Shown: positions 6,350 through 6,943 of the stretch, piece after piece
Layout of the letters: the number at the start of each line of letters is the position of its first letter
Numbering within the stretch: position 1 is the stretch's first letter
Assembly (NCBI GenBank): GCA_016938535.1
Contig: JAFGUL010000179.1
Span: 1 to 6,943 of the forward strand
Source: Candidatus Delongbacteria bacterium
Lineage (GTDB): Bacteria > Delongbacteria > UBA4055
Reading direction: 5' to 3'
DNA: 6,943 nucleotides
Notes under the pieces: generated by a model
What the model saw: only the letters and a program-made list of their open reading frames with translations
Database searches by the model: none
Told to the model about the DNA's origin: nothing
Program-made: the position numbers and the translations under genes

Positions 6350-6943
6350 TCAAAATATTCTGATTATCCCGTTTCGATAATCATAGATAAAAATACCGTT
6401 ATCTGTAACAGCTGAAACAGAAATGTCCAGAGTTCCGGAATCACATTTTCTGTCTGAAAATCTTTGATCTCCTGACTTCAGATCGACTGAAGAGATGAAA
6501 ATGCTGCCGTCCTTTGAACAGATGATCCGGGCATTGTCTGCGCCGATCCTGAAATTACCGTAATTATAGGAACGATCCAGATCGAAAAATTCAATTAATT
6601 GAAGCTCGTTTCCGTAAAGTTCAAGCCTGCTTTTGAATGTGTTTATAAGCCATAAACCTTTACTTGAACCTGTGATAGAAGCTGTTGAAAATACTCCGCC
6701 TGTAACATGACTGTCGTTCAAAGCCGTTCTGCTGAAGACATCACCTGTGATTTTATCTGCGGAGATCAAATAAAAATAACCTTCCTCAGCCTTTCTTGTT
6801 GTTATGAATAATCTGTCGCCGTCCACTTCTATCTTGTCGGGACTGCCTATTTTTATCGTATCCTCAACAGCATTTCCTTTCGCTTTAAAAATTTCATCGT
6901 AGGTATTCGAGTAATAAACTGTTTCTCTGTCAATATCAAAATC
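6350..6943 (-). CDS. Unrecognised beta-rich protein, C-terminal part (5' end off the window)
   Basis: The frame is open from the right edge to the TGA at 6352-6350, giving the last 197 residues of a longer protein. A GTG at 6826 that could be taken as a start is internal: 39 further in-frame codons upstream encode ordinary protein-like sequence (Val-Tyr-Tyr-Ser-Asn-Thr-Tyr, then Asp-Thr-Ile-Lys-Ile-Gly). The sequence is made of repeated short strands with turns (Asp-Gly-Asp-Arg-Leu-Phe-Ile-Thr-Thr, Lys-Gly-Leu-Trp-Leu-Ile-Asn, Lys-Asp-Gly-Ser-Ile-Phe-Ile-Ser-Ser, Asp-Asn-Gly-Ile-Phe-Ile-Tyr-Asp). This spacing, about 40-50 residues apart, resembles the blades of a beta-propeller, but I cannot assign a family. 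There are no membrane helices or catalytic motifs in the visible part. It lies upstream of the antiporter on the same strand, 91 bases away. Whether it is a lipoprotein cannot be told without its N-terminus. Confidence 0.8.
   Translation of the reverse strand, partial: DFDIDRETVYYSNTYDEIFKAKGNAVEDTIKIGSPDKIEVDGDRLFITTRKAEEGYFYLISADKITGDVFSRTALNDSHVTGGVFSTASITGSSKGLWLINTFKSRLELYGNELQLIEFFDLDRSYNYGNFRIGADNARIICSKDGSIFISSVDLKSGDQRFSDRKCDSGTLDISVSAVTDNGIFIYDYRNGIIRIF

Noticed and set aside
6824..6826. GTG as start codon of the right-edge minus-strand gene
   Set aside because: The frame stays open for 39 more codons to the edge with continuous protein-like sequence, so this is an internal valine.

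Overview
The window is AT-rich and gene-dense bacterial chromosomal DNA with very short intergenic gaps. Several features point to the FCB side of the bacterial tree (Bacteroidota, Ignavibacteria and relatives): a lipoprotein with a 6-bladed beta-propeller-like sequence, a pairing of a small membrane protein with a short winged-helix regulator, a eukaryote-like ornithine aminotransferase, and an upstream signal that fits the Bacteroidota -33/-7 promoter pattern. This placement is inferred from gene style; there is no rRNA or other marker here to confirm it. Nothing indicates a phage, plasmid, insertion sequence, CRISPR array or tRNA.

Left half, plus strand (2-2703): four genes run head to tail with gaps of 12, 10 and 1 bases, so they are probably one operon whose promoter lies left of the window. 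They are the C-terminal part of a TPR-repeat protein, a secreted lipoprotein predicted to be a beta-propeller, a six-helix membrane protein, and a 100-residue winged-helix DNA-binding protein. The last two are almost fused (1-base gap, no Shine-Dalgarno of its own for the second) and look like a co-produced membrane protein/regulator pair.

Middle (2704-2757): a hairpin with an A-tract on its left and a short T-run on its right sits between convergent genes. It can serve as a terminator for both, and it is the stronger one for the minus-strand gene.

Right half, minus strand (2758-6943): reading leftward from the right edge come the C-terminal part of an unrecognised beta-rich protein, a 733-residue CPA2 (NapA/Kef-type) cation:proton antiporter fused to a PTS EIIA-type phosphoacceptor domain, and rocD, ornithine aminotransferase. 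The antiporter and rocD each have a plausible promoter of their own in the roughly 90-base gaps upstream, so these genes need not form a single operon. rocD interconverts ornithine and glutamate semialdehyde. The antiporter exchanges monovalent cations for protons, and its EIIA domain suggests control by phosphorylation.

The window looks mostly like ordinary core or housekeeping sequence. The most distinctive protein is the antiporter-EIIA fusion, which carries an unassigned domain of about 130 residues between the transporter and the EIIA module.
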